Below, one piece after another: positions 1 to 7,706 of a stretch of 64,000 bases of DNA. The DNA comes from Cellulomonas marina (GTDB lineage Bacteria; Actinomycetota; Actinomycetes; Actinomycetales; Cellulomonadaceae). The stretch's first letter is position 1. Every line of letters starts with the position of its first letter. The notes beneath the pieces were generated by a model. That model was given only the letters and a program-made list of their open reading frames with translations. It had not been told where the DNA came from and ran no database searches. A program made the translations under genes and the position numbers. The DNA lies in NCBI RefSeq assembly GCF_900111925.1, contig NZ_FOKA01000004.1:124001-188000 (forward strand), given 5' to 3'.

Positions 1-3000
1 CCGGACCGTGCCGTCGCTGTCCGTCGACGAGCTGCCGTCGACGCTCGCGGTGAGCTTCGCGGTGCTCGCCGTGAACGCGGCGACCGGCGCCACCGCCGCG
101 ACCGCGGCGGTGTTGGTCACCTGCACGTCGTCGAGCGCGACCACGACCGGACCGTTCGTCGTGGAGGAGGACAGGGCGGCGTACACGCCCGCGTGCCCGG
201 ACCCCTGCAGCGACGGCGTCGAGTCGGTCGCCTGCACCGTCCACCCCGTCGGCTCGGCCTGCGCGGCCAGCCAGACCTTGCCCTGCACGGAGCTGGGGCC
301 GGACCCGGTGACCGACAGGGTCGCCCGCAGCCCCGCTCCCGCGCCCAGGGTGCCGGGGACCGTGACGGCGGAGCCGAGGGCGGTCTCGGTGCTGCCGACC
401 CCCTTGGCGAGCTGGGCGGTGACGGTGCCGGCGCTGCCGACCGTGATCTTCAGCCGGTAGGCGTCGCCGTTGTCCGCTATGCGTCCGCGCACCATGAGGT
501 AGGTGCCCGAGCCGTTCGCACGCTTGTCGAGGGCGAACGTCGCGCTCGTCACCAGGTCGGTGCCCGAGGCACCGGGGAGCCGGCCGCTGGCGGCGGAGCT
601 CTTCGTCGCCAGCGCCAGCCGTCCGGCGCCACCGGAGACCGAGGCCACGCCCGAGGTCGTCGTCCAGGCACCGCCCGTGTCCGCGGTGCCGAGGCCGCTC
701 GTCACGGTCCGTCCGAACGTGTCCGCCCCCACGACCGTGGTCACCGGCGCACCGATCTCGACCTGCGCCGTCCGCGTGCCGGTGACGCCGTCGTCGTCCG
801 TGACGGTGAGCGTCACGTCGTAGGTGCCCGGCTTCGCGAAGGTGTGCGAGATGGTGCGGCCCGTCCCGGTCGCGCCGTCGCCGAACGTCCACGCGTGGTC
901 ACGGACGGTGCCGTCCGCGTCGGTGGACCCGGAGCCGTCGAGGGCGACCGTCAGGCCCGACACCGAGGACGTGAAGGACGCCACGGGTGCGGCGAGCCCG
1001 ACCGTCACGCCGGCGGAGGTCGTCGCGGTCTGGCCGTCGGAGTCCGTGGCGGTCAGCACGACGGTGTAGGTGCCCGGCGCGGCGTAGGTGTGCGTGGCGG
1101 TGGCCCCCTCACCGGTCGCGCCGTCGCCCCAGGCCCAGCGCCAGCCCGTGACGGTGCCGTCCGTGTCGGTGGAGCCCGAGCCGTCGGCCGTCACCGTGAG
1201 CTTGTTCGTCGTGGTCGTCATGACCGCCGTCGGTGCGACCAGGGCGACCGTCACGTCCTGCTGCGACGTGCCGACGGCGCCGCCGTCGTCCGTCACCGTG
1301 AGCGTGACCCCGTACGTCCCGGGCTCCGCGTACGTGTGCGTCGCGGTCGCGCCGCTGCTCGTCGTGCCGTCGCCCCAGCTCCACGTCCAGTCCGCGACCG
1401 AGCCGTCCCGGTCCGTCGAGGCCGTGCCGTCCGTGCTCACCGTGAGCTTGGACGTCGAGGCGGTGAAGGACGCGGTCGGCGGCAGGACCGGGGCCTTGCC
1501 CGTGGTGCCGAACGACTGGTGCCGGGCCACCTCGAGGGCGGTCAGCTGCTTGTTGTACGTCGCGACCTCGTCGATGGCGCCCGCGAAGTACGCGGAGCTC
1601 GGCAGCGGGGCCCACGGCGCGGCGAGCGTGTCGCCGCCGATCCGCCAGTAGCCCACGAAGCCGCCCGTCGGGACCTGCGCCGTCACGGTGCCGGTGTCGG
1701 ACCCGACGAGGACGCCGTCGACGTACAGGTGCTGGCCGTCCTGGCCGAGCGTGCCGACGACGTGGTGCCAGCGGTCGTCGTTGAGGGCGCCCGGGGAGGT
1801 GAGCACCTTGGTCTCCTGCGGGAAGACGCCCCACGAGACGCGGCCGTCGTCGCCCATCCAGATCATCCGGTCGTAGGACGTGCTGGGCGTCGACGCGTTG
1901 CGGCCGAACCCGACGATCTTGCCGCCGGAGGTGGTGCTCGTCCGGAACCACGCCTCGACCGAGACGGTGTCCGTGGCCGTCTCCGCCTGCGTGGAGCGGG
2001 CGATGGAGGACGAGGTGCCGGCGAACCGCAGCGCCCCGTCGGTACTGCCCACGACGGCACCGTCGGTCGACGTCGCACCGCTCTGCGTGGCCGGGTTGTA
2101 GTTGCCGGTCCAGCTGTTCTGGGTCGCACCCGCGTCACCCAGGCGCCAGTAGCTGGACGGGTTGTCCCCGAGCACCTCGGCGCTGTAGGGGCTGAGCGCG
2201 GCCGTCTGCGAGGACACCGTCGTCGCGTTGACCACCCCGGAGGTGAAGGTGCTGCCGCCGGAGTCGACGACCTGGACCTTGTACCCGTACGTGCGCCCGT
2301 CCGCCAGGCCGGTGTCGACGTAGGAGACGCGGCCGCGGTCCCAGTAGAACGCGGAGTGCTCGACGGTGCCGACCACCACGTTGTCGCGGATGACCCGGTA
2401 GGTCAGCGTCTTGTCGTCCTGGTCCCAGGCCGCGGGCCACGACAGCGACACCGAGCCGCGGGCACGGGAGACGACCGACGGGGTGATGCCGGACAGCTGC
2501 GGGCCGCGCGCGTTCGGGGCGATGGTCTTGCGTGCGAAGCGCACGAGGCCGGCCTGCCCGGTGCCGTTGACCGACGGGAACTCGCCGCCGTAGACCACGT
2601 AGTCCGCGTTGCCGGTGACGCTCCAGCCGGCCTGGCTCTGGCCGGACCAGGTGCCCGAGGTGAACGTCGGGAACCAGTTGCGGATGGCGGGCGCGGGCGT
2701 GCCGCCCCAGTCCGGGTCGGCCGTCGAGGTCTTCTTCGTCAGGAAGGCGGCGTCCTGCGAGAACGACAGGCCGTACTTCCAGGAGCGCTGCGAGGTCTCG
2801 TAGAAGGCGTTCGCGTTCGCGCAGTTGTGCGGGTGCCCGGCGAGGTAGACGTTCCCGTCCGGCGAGGCGAACGACGAGTACGTGTCGCCCTTGCAGTCCT
2901 CGACCCACACGAGCTCGCCGGTGGTCACGTCCGCGGCGAACAGGCCCTCGAGGTTGGCCACGCTGCCGTCGTTGGCACTGAGGAACCCGAAGCCGGAGCC

Positions 3001-3873
3001 GATGATGTAGCGGCCCGTCACCGTGAGGCTGTAGATGGCCGCCGAGTAGCCGTAGTTGACGACGCGCTTGTTGGCGGGGAACGGCAGGACCTTGCCGGTC
3101 GTGGCGTCGACCCAGCCGACACCCGGGTTGGCCACCTCGTTGAGCTTGGAGAACCGGCCCGCGATGACGAGCTTCGTGCCGTCCGGCGTGAGGCGGACCG
3201 ACTCGACCTGCGCCGACTGCGCGGAGACGTAGAAGGAGGTGAGCCTGCCGTCGCTCGCGTTCGTCGCGGCCACGCGGGGCCGGCTGGTCCCGCCGACGGA
3301 GGTGAAGTTCCCGCCGAAGTACACGGTGCTCGCCGTCGTCGTGATGCTGCGCACCGGCGCGTTGGGCGCCGGCGCCCACGTGTTCACGAGGGCGCCCGTC
3401 GTCGCGTTGAACGCAGCCAGCCGCGTCCTGTTCGTCGTGCCCGCCTGCGTGAAGTCGCCGCCGACGTAGATGGTGCGCCCGTCGGGCGACGCGGCGATGG
3501 CCCGGCCCACGGCGTTGATGGAGGGCGCCCAGCCCGGGACGAGCTCACCGGTCCGGATGTCGTACGCCAGGAGCCGCGTGCGCGGCACCTCGTTCGTGCC
3601 CGCCGGCGACCCGGCCGGGCGCGCGCTCGTGAAGTCGCCCGTCACGTAGACGGTGTTCCCGACGACGACCTGCGCCCAGACGATCCCGTTCGTCTGCACG
3701 GTGGGCAGCGCGTCGGCGCTGACCGTGTCGCCCGCCGAGGCGGGGACGGCCGTGGGGACCGCGGCACGCGCGGCCGGGACGTCGAGCGCCACGAGACCGA
3801 CGGCCGCGAGGACGAGGGCGAGGAGAGCCGCTCCGAGCCGGGCCGGCGCGCTGCCGACGAGGGAGGAGGACAT
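1..3873 (-). CDS. Secreted multidomain surface protein (beta-propeller, FnIII, LamG, PKD repeats), C-terminus beyond window
   Basis: The frame is open from an ATG at 3873 to the window edge (1291 codons), so the 3' end is missing. A signal peptide is clear: an Ala/Leu-rich core followed by PAARA-A near residue 36. Residues ~50-440 hold repeated GGDFT/GDFT blades like a delta-60/beta-propeller repeat. An FnIII-like segment lies near 455-545 and a LamG/concanavalin-like domain near 570-770 (YWRLGD). Three PKD domains follow (~800-1040) with the usual DG(T/S)V and WxWGDG/WTFGDG motifs. Next comes a ~200-residue jelly-roll-like domain beginning DTFGRTVTSG, and a fourth PKD is cut by the edge. The same DTFGR/DSFAR-type domain occurs in the proteins at 4920-7121 and 7707-9479. 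The start lies 2 nt after the stop of the upstream gene, so the two are probably co-transcribed. Role inferred: carbohydrate or matrix binding at the cell surface. Confidence 0.85.
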   Translation of the reverse strand, partial: MSSSLVGSAPARLGAALLALVLAAVGLVALDVPAARAAVPTAVPASAGDTVSADALPTVQTNGIVWAQVVVGNTVYVTGDFTSARPAGSPAGTNEVPRTRLLAYDIRTGELVPGWAPSINAVGRAIAASPDGRTIYVGGDFTQAGTTNRTRLAAFNATTGALVNTWAPAPNAPVRSITTTASTVYFGGNFTSVGGTSRPRVAATNASDGRLTSFYVSAQSAQVESVRLTPDGTKLVIAGRFSKLNEVANPGVGWVDATTGKVLPFPANKRVVNYGYSAAIYSLTVTGRYIIGSGFGFLSANDGSVANLEGLFAADVTTGELVWVEDCKGDTYSSFASPDGNVYLAGHPHNCANANAFYETSQRSWKYGLSFSQDAAFLTKKTSTADPDWGGTPAPAIRNWFPTFTSGTWSGQSQAGWSVTGNADYVVYGGEFPSVNGTGQAGLVRFARKTIAPNARGPQLSGITPSVVSRARGSVSLSWPAAWDQDDKTLTYRVIRDNVVVGTVEHSAFYWDRGRVSYVDTGLADGRTYGYKVQVVDSGGSTFTSGVVNATTVSSQTAALSPYSAEVLGDNPSSYWRLGDAGATQNSWTGNYNPATQSGATSTDGAVVGSTDGALRFAGTSSSIARSTQAETATDTVSVEAWFRTSTTSGGKIVGFGRNASTPSTSYDRMIWMGDDGRVSWGVFPQETKVLTSPGALNDDRWHHVVGTLGQDGQHLYVDGVLVGSDTGTVTAQVPTGGFVGYWRIGGDTLAAPWAPLPSSAYFAGAIDEVATYNKQLTALEVARHQSFGTTGKAPVLPPTASFTASTSKLTVSTDGTASTDRDGSVADWTWSWGDGTTSSGATATHTYAEPGTYGVTLTVTDDGGAVGTSQQDVTVALVAPTAVMTTTTNKLTVTADGSGSTDTDGTVTGWRWAWGDGATGEGATATHTYAAPGTYTVVLTATDSDGQTATTSAGVTVGLAAPVASFTSSVSGLTVALDGSGSTDADGTVRDHAWTFGDGATGTGRTISHTFAKPGTYDVTLTVTDDDGVTGTRTAQVEIGAPVTTVVGADTFGRTVTSGLGTADTGGAWTTTSGVASVSGGAGRLALATKSSAASGRLPGASGTDLVTSATFALDKRANGSGTYLMVRGRIADNGDAYRLKITVGSAGTVTAQLAKGVGSTETALGSAVTVPGTLGAGAGLRATLSVTGSGPSSVQGKVWLAAQAEPTGWTVQATDSTPSLQGSGHAGVYAALSSSTTNGPVVVALDDVQVTNTAAVAAVAPVAAFTASTAKLTASVDGSSSTDSDGTVR

Positions 3874-3875
3874 GG

Positions 3876-4631
3876 TCAGCCTGCTTCCGGGGTGATGACG
3901 ACGAGCACGACGGGTGAGGTGGGCGTGACGGAGACGGACAGCACGTAGGAGTCCCCGGTCACCTGCGGGAGGGTGAGCACGTACGTCCCCGTGGCCGACG
4001 CGCCGGGCGCGAGCTCCCCCGCGAGGGGCGCGGAGCGGTCGTCGCCCAGGTTCTGGCTGCCCGGGACGCCGTCGGCGCCGTAGAGGTTGAGGACGACGTC
4101 GTCGAGGACGACGGCGGAAGCGGTCGCGTTCGTGACCGTCAGGGTCACGGCCAGCGCCGGCCCGGCGACCTCCCCCGGGCCGCGCGCCGTCGCCTCGACG
4201 CGGTCGGCCGAGTCGACGACGACCTGCACGCCCTCGACCGGGGCGACCGCCGTGCCCGGCGCGACGGGATCCGTGTGCTGCGCGCTGCTCTCGATCTCGC
4301 GGACGTCGTCGACGACGGCCGCCTCGGCCGGGGCGAGGTCCAACGGCGCGGCCGCACCCGGCGCGGCGCTCGCGCCGGCGCCCGGGGTCTCGGTCGGCAC
4401 CGACGCCTCGGGCGCGGGGGTGGGCGTGGCCGACGCCGTGGGCGACGCCGAGGGCTCGGGCGACTCCGTCGCCGTCGCCGTCGCGCTCGTCGTGGCACCG
4501 GTGCCGCCGGTCGGCGCGGCCGCGGGCCCGCCGCCGCGACCGGCGAGCACGGCCACGAGCACGACGACGGCGACGAGCAGGAGGCCGGCCACCAGGAGGA
4601 CGGCGCGTCGGCGTGTGATCGACGAGCGCAC
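3876..4631 (-). CDS. Single-pass membrane-anchored extracellular protein, function unknown
   Basis: This encodes about 251 residues. A GTG start at 4631 is chosen because GGAGG stands 6 nt before it and the next element is a short Arg-rich stretch followed by one strong transmembrane segment (~residues 9-32, AVLLVAGLLLVAVVVLV). A Thr/Ser/Pro/Glu-rich linker (~35-105) follows. The ~130-residue C-terminal domain contains V-T-V-T-N-A motifs and looks like an immunoglobulin-like beta-sandwich (FxLYD/DUF4352-like). No catalytic motif is visible. The gene is first in a two-gene operon with the large secreted protein, separated by 2 nt, so it may anchor or display that protein; this is inference. 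A box-type promoter lies at 4723-4796. Confidence 0.75.
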   Translation of the reverse strand: MRSSITRRRAVLLVAGLLLVAVVVLVAVLAGRGGGPAAAPTGGTGATTSATATATESPEPSASPTASATPTPAPEASVPTETPGAGASAAPGAAAPLDLAPAEAAVVDDVREIESSAQHTDPVAPGTAVAPVEGVQVVVDSADRVEATARGPGEVAGPALAVTLTVTNATASAVVLDDVVLNLYGADGVPGSQNLGDDRSAPLAGELAPGASATGTYVLTLPQVTGDSYVLSVSVTPTSPVVLVVITPEAG

Positions 4632-4722
4632 GACACGCCTCCGTTCCCTGGTCTGGTCCTTGCCCGGCCGAGGTGTGCAGCGGTACGTTCCGCGCGCACC
4701 GCTCCTCAGCGGCATTTCGGAC

Positions 4723-4796
4723 ACAGTAGTCGTGGGTTCCGCGGGTCTCCCGGGGCTGTGGACGCACTTCACCCGTCGCCGTGCGCGATATCACCC
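4723..4796 (-). promoter_or_regulatory. Promoter with two GGGTGAWN boxes
   Basis: Read on the minus strand there is GGGTGATA (4789-4796), then GGGTGAAG (4767-4774) exactly 22 nt downstream, then a 38-nt gap and a -10-like TACTGT (4723-4728). The same arrangement recurs at 16271-16342 and 22979-23048. It should drive the operon starting at 4631. The binding protein is unknown. Confidence 0.6.
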
Positions 4797-4806
4797 GGGA
4801 GCGGGA

Positions 4807-4849
4807 ACGCCCGTGCCGGCGACCCCTCGGGGGCCGCCGGCACGGGCGT
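4807..4849 (-). terminator. Rho-independent-type hairpin after the 4920-7121 gene
   Basis: A 14-bp perfect stem pairs 4807-4820 with 4836-4849, and an inner CCCC/GGGG pairing sits in the loop. There is no U tract, as is usual in high-G+C actinobacteria. It lies about 70 nt past the stop codon at 4920. Confidence 0.7.
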
Positions 4850-4919
4850 CGTCGTCACCCGGCCGGCCGCGCGGGCCGGCACCGCGCCGAGCGGCACGGG
4901 TGGGTGGGTCAGGGCGTCG

Positions 4920-7121
4920 TCAGGGCGTGAGGTCGAGGTCCGGCAGCGGCGCGACCCGCCGCGTACCCCCGCCGGAGACGTTGTCGGCGGTGTTGTTCGT
5001 CAGCACGCGCATGAGCGGGTACAGCTTGCGCCAGTCCGTGCTGAGGTTCGCGGCCTGCGCCGGGTCGACCGCCGCCTCGCCGTACAGCGCGATCGTCGAG
5101 GACCGGATGAGCACGTGGGCGCCGTAGTCCTGCAGCGCACGCGCCAGCGCCAGGCCCTCGGGCGTCAGCCCGAGCTTCGTGACGTCCACCGTCCCGGGGA
5201 TCGCGAGCATCGTCCCCATGGGGATCTGGCCGCTGTAGTACAGCGACGCGTCGCCGTCCTGCGTGCGAGCCGGCCACACCGGACCCATCTTCAGCATCTC
5301 GTTGGGGATGCCGACGGCGAGCGTGTGCCGGATCGACAGGGAGCGCAGCTCCTCCTTGCGGATGAGCCCGCCGTAGAAGGAGATGCTCGAGGCCCGGGAC
5401 CCGTCCTTCATCCCGTCGCCGGTCAGGTCCGTGCGCACGACGCGCGTCGTGGTCCACGTGAGCGGACCGGTCTGCGTCATCTTGTAGAACTCCCAGCCCC
5501 AGAGCCCGTCGGGGTCGATGACGCCCACGTGCTTGTCGGTGCCGTACGTGGGCGCCGTGCCGGCCGGGATCCGGACCTGGTAGACCTTGCCGTCCTTGAG
5601 GTTCGTGACGGTCGCCAGCGGGTCCGTCGCCTTCGCACGGAACACGGCGATCGACCAGCGCGTGGAGTTGATGACCGGCGTGCCCGACAGGAACATGCGG
5701 GTCCGCGTGTCCGCGGCGGACTCGAAGATCGCGCCGGAGCCGATGGAGGTGTTCCAGAAGGCGGTGCTCGCGAAGGGCTGCAGCGCCGCGACGCGCGTCC
5801 CGGCCGGCTTGGTCACCGTGACGGTGCGGGTCGCGCGGGCGGTGGCCCCGCGGTCGTCGGTCACCGTCAGGCCGACGGTGTAGGTCCCGGCGGACGCGTA
5901 CGCGTGCTGGGCGGTCGCGCCGGAGCCGGTCGACCCGTCGCCGAAGGTCCACGCGTAGGAGGCGAGGGACCCGTCGGCGTCGCGCGAACCGCCGGCGTCG
6001 AGGGCGACGCCGAGGTCCTTGGCGACCGCGGTGAAGGCGGCCGTGGGGGCGACGTTGGGCGCGACCACGACGACGTCGCGGCGCACCTGCGCGGTGGCCC
6101 CGTCGTCGTCCACGACCGTGAGGGTCACCGGGTACGTGCCACCGGTGGTGTAGGTGTGCGTCCCCGTCGGGCCGGTCGAGGTGGCGCCGTCGCCGAAGGA
6201 CCAGGACCAGCTCGAGATCGTCCCGTCGACGTCGGCGGACGCGCTGCCGTCGACCGCCACGGCCAGGTCGCGCACCGCCGGCGTGAAGGCGGCGGTCGGG
6301 GCCACGTTGGGCGCGACGACCGACGTGGACGTCAGCCCGGACCAGCTCGCCACGAGCTCCTTGGCCGCGGACCCGGCCACGTAGGTGCTCAGGCCCACCC
6401 GGCCGGCGGTCTGCAGCCCGGCCGTGGCGTCCTGCGCCGTCACGGTCCACGCGCCCGGCTCGGCCGAGCCCGCCGCCCACACCTTCGCGCGCAGGGTGGT
6501 CGGCGCGGTGCCGGTCACCTGCAGCCGCACCGCGAGCTTCGTCCCCGGGGCGTAGGCCACGCCGGGCACGTCGACCGTCCGCAGCGCCGTCGCCGACCGG
6601 CTGAGCTGCAGCTGCAGGGCGCCGGACCAGGTGACGACCACCCGGGCGCGGTAGTCGCCGGCGCCGGCGACGCTGCGGCCCAGCACCGAGGCGTACGCGG
6701 CGGGCCCGGACCCGGCAGGACGGTCGAGCGCCACCGTCACACGCGTGTCGGCGTCCGTCACGGCCGCGGCGCTGCCCAGGATGGACGCCGCCGTGGCGCC
6801 GGGGCGCGCGGTCTGGCGTCCCGTCCCGCCCGACACGGCGTAGGCGACGTCGCCGCCGCAGCTCACCCACGAGCCACCGGTCGTCGCGGAGCCCCAGCCA
6901 CCGGTGAGGGTGCGTGCGAAGCTGTCGGCCACCAGCGTCACGGGCGCAGTGGCTGCCGGCAGCACCGACGCTGCGGGGACGGGTGCGGCGGCGTGGACGG
7001 GGGCGACGGCGCCGGCGCCGGCGACGAGCGCCAGCGCGAGCGTCGTGGTGCCGATCAGGCGGACCGGGTGCCGGGCGGGGGTGCCCCCGGGCGCGGTCGA
7101 GGACGGTCGGGTGCGGATCAC
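4920..7121 (-). CDS. Secreted PKD protein with uncharacterised C-terminal domain, under a c-di-GMP riboswitch
   Basis: This encodes about 733 residues from a GTG at 7121, preceded by GGAG 5 nt away and by a GEMM-I aptamer. The start is fixed by the signal peptide (~residues 20-45, GTTTLALALVAGAG...VHA) and by the riboswitch abutting the ribosome-binding site. Order of domains: a ~200-residue jelly-roll-like domain starting DSFARTLTGG (~66-260), two PKD domains (~270-440, each with WSFGDG or WTFGDG), and a ~290-residue C-terminal domain (~444-733). The C-terminal domain is nearly colinear with that of 7707-9479; it shares the blocks STRWSIAVF, YGTDKHVG, WEFYKMT, TRVV(R/K)TDLTGDGMKDG and ALQDYGAHVLIRSST. 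I do not recognise its activity; a carbohydrate-active or structural matrix role is a guess. Confidence 0.85.
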   Translation of the reverse strand: MIRTRPSSTAPGGTPARHPVRLIGTTTLALALVAGAGAVAPVHAAAPVPAASVLPAATAPVTLVADSFARTLTGGWGSATTGGSWVSCGGDVAYAVSGGTGRQTARPGATAASILGSAAAVTDADTRVTVALDRPAGSGPAAYASVLGRSVAGAGDYRARVVVTWSGALQLQLSRSATALRTVDVPGVAYAPGTKLAVRLQVTGTAPTTLRAKVWAAGSAEPGAWTVTAQDATAGLQTAGRVGLSTYVAGSAAKELVASWSGLTSTSVVAPNVAPTAAFTPAVRDLAVAVDGSASADVDGTISSWSWSFGDGATSTGPTGTHTYTTGGTYPVTLTVVDDDGATAQVRRDVVVVAPNVAPTAAFTAVAKDLGVALDAGGSRDADGSLASYAWTFGDGSTGSGATAQHAYASAGTYTVGLTVTDDRGATARATRTVTVTKPAGTRVAALQPFASTAFWNTSIGSGAIFESAADTRTRMFLSGTPVINSTRWSIAVFRAKATDPLATVTNLKDGKVYQVRIPAGTAPTYGTDKHVGVIDPDGLWGWEFYKMTQTGPLTWTTTRVVRTDLTGDGMKDGSRASSISFYGGLIRKEELRSLSIRHTLAVGIPNEMLKMGPVWPARTQDGDASLYYSGQIPMGTMLAIPGTVDVTKLGLTPEGLALARALQDYGAHVLIRSSTIALYGEAAVDPAQAANLSTDWRKLYPLMRVLTNNTADNVSGGGTRRVAPLPDLDLTP

Positions 7122-7130
7122 CGGTGCTCC

Positions 7131-7222
7131 ATCTCGTTCGGTAGCCAGGCTGACCACGGGGGTCCCTCGGCTTTGCGTCCCCGCCTCGCGACGGGTTTGC
7201 CGTTGTCGTGTGGTGGCTCCCC
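7131..7222 (-). ncRNA. Cyclic-di-GMP-I (GEMM-I) riboswitch
   Basis: On the minus strand the hallmark blocks occur in order: GGCAAACC (~7193-7200), a short stem closed by a GCGA (GNRA) tetraloop, GGGACGCAAAGCC (~7170-7182), a second stem, then AGCCTGGCTACCGAA (~7137-7151). These match the conserved core of the GEMM-I class (GGCAAACC, GACGCAAAGCC, GGCTACCGA). The aptamer ends about 8 nt before GGAG and 16 nt before the GTG at 7121, so control of translation initiation is more likely than a transcription terminator. Boundaries are approximate. The gene controlled is a secreted PKD protein beside an EPS cluster, a plausible c-di-GMP target. Confidence 0.88.
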
Positions 7223-7321
7223 GTCTCCTTCGGCAGCGGCAGCGGCGGACTTCACCCACGGCCCGTCACTCGTCCGGGGGTTCCTCGGGTTGACGGCGGC
7301 CCGCGGCGACCCCGCTGACGC

Positions 7322-7336
7322 GTCCACATGGTGGAC
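7322..7336. promoter_or_regulatory. Perfect inverted repeat GTCCAC-N3-GTGGAC in the divergent intergenic region
   Basis: Two 6-bp arms surround ATG in the 585-bp space between the two paralogous secreted genes. The size and symmetry suit a dimeric repressor site, but no regulator is known. Elsewhere in 7122-7706 I see the riboswitch, the TATA-containing promoter near 7511 and an isolated GGGTGAAG box (minus strand, 7250-7257). Confidence 0.3.
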
Positions 7337-7508
7337 ACCATCGGCCGCCACCCGCGTGTGTTGGGTCACAGGAAGGTCACGGCCGGGGGTGCGGATGCCC
7401 GAGAGCGCCCTCGGGTACTCGTGGAGCGGTGGGTCGAGGGCGCGCGACGACGACCTCGGTGCGTGAGCAGGGGTGACGCACCGGCCGAACCCCCGACCGC
7501 CGCCGCCC

Positions 7509-7559
7509 CGTATAGCACCACGGACCCGTTCCGGCGTGCGCGCGGGCCGACTTTCACCC
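7509..7559 (-). promoter_or_regulatory. Candidate promoter with GGGTGAAA box
   Basis: On the minus strand GGGTGAAA (7552-7559) precedes TATACG (7509-7514) by 37 nt, the spacing seen in four other promoters here. It points toward the riboswitch-controlled gene and implies a leader of roughly 275 nt before the aptamer. TATA is symmetric; a GGGTGACG at 7471 on the plus strand lies 32 nt from it, so the element may also serve the gene at 7707. No clear second box is found here. Confidence 0.4.
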
Positions 7560-7706
7560 GCTGACCGCCGGTGCGCCCGGTGGCACGGCGGGGTTCTCGG
7601 CGCGCCGGAGCCCCCGTACGGTCGACCCGCCCCGCCCCGGCGGCGGCACCACCATGACCCTGCCCCGTCTCCGGCGCGCACCGCTGCGCCGCTCGAGGAG
7701 TTGCTC

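Noticed and set aside
193..3948. A 1251-codon plus-strand open frame opposite the large secreted protein
   Set aside because: Arg/Gly/Ala-rich antisense shadow typical of very high G+C; the minus-strand frame has a signal peptide and recognisable domains. The same reasoning removes many other long shadows (e.g. 4275-7466, 16159-17391, 28170-31733, 57181-61107).
7250..7257. Additional GGGTGAAG promoter box
   Set aside because: No TAnnnT at 35-38 nt downstream; that position falls inside the riboswitch, so it may be chance.
7261..7706. Second GEMM riboswitch for the plus-strand secreted paralog
   Set aside because: No GCAAACC or GACGCAAAGCC block on the plus strand before 7707.
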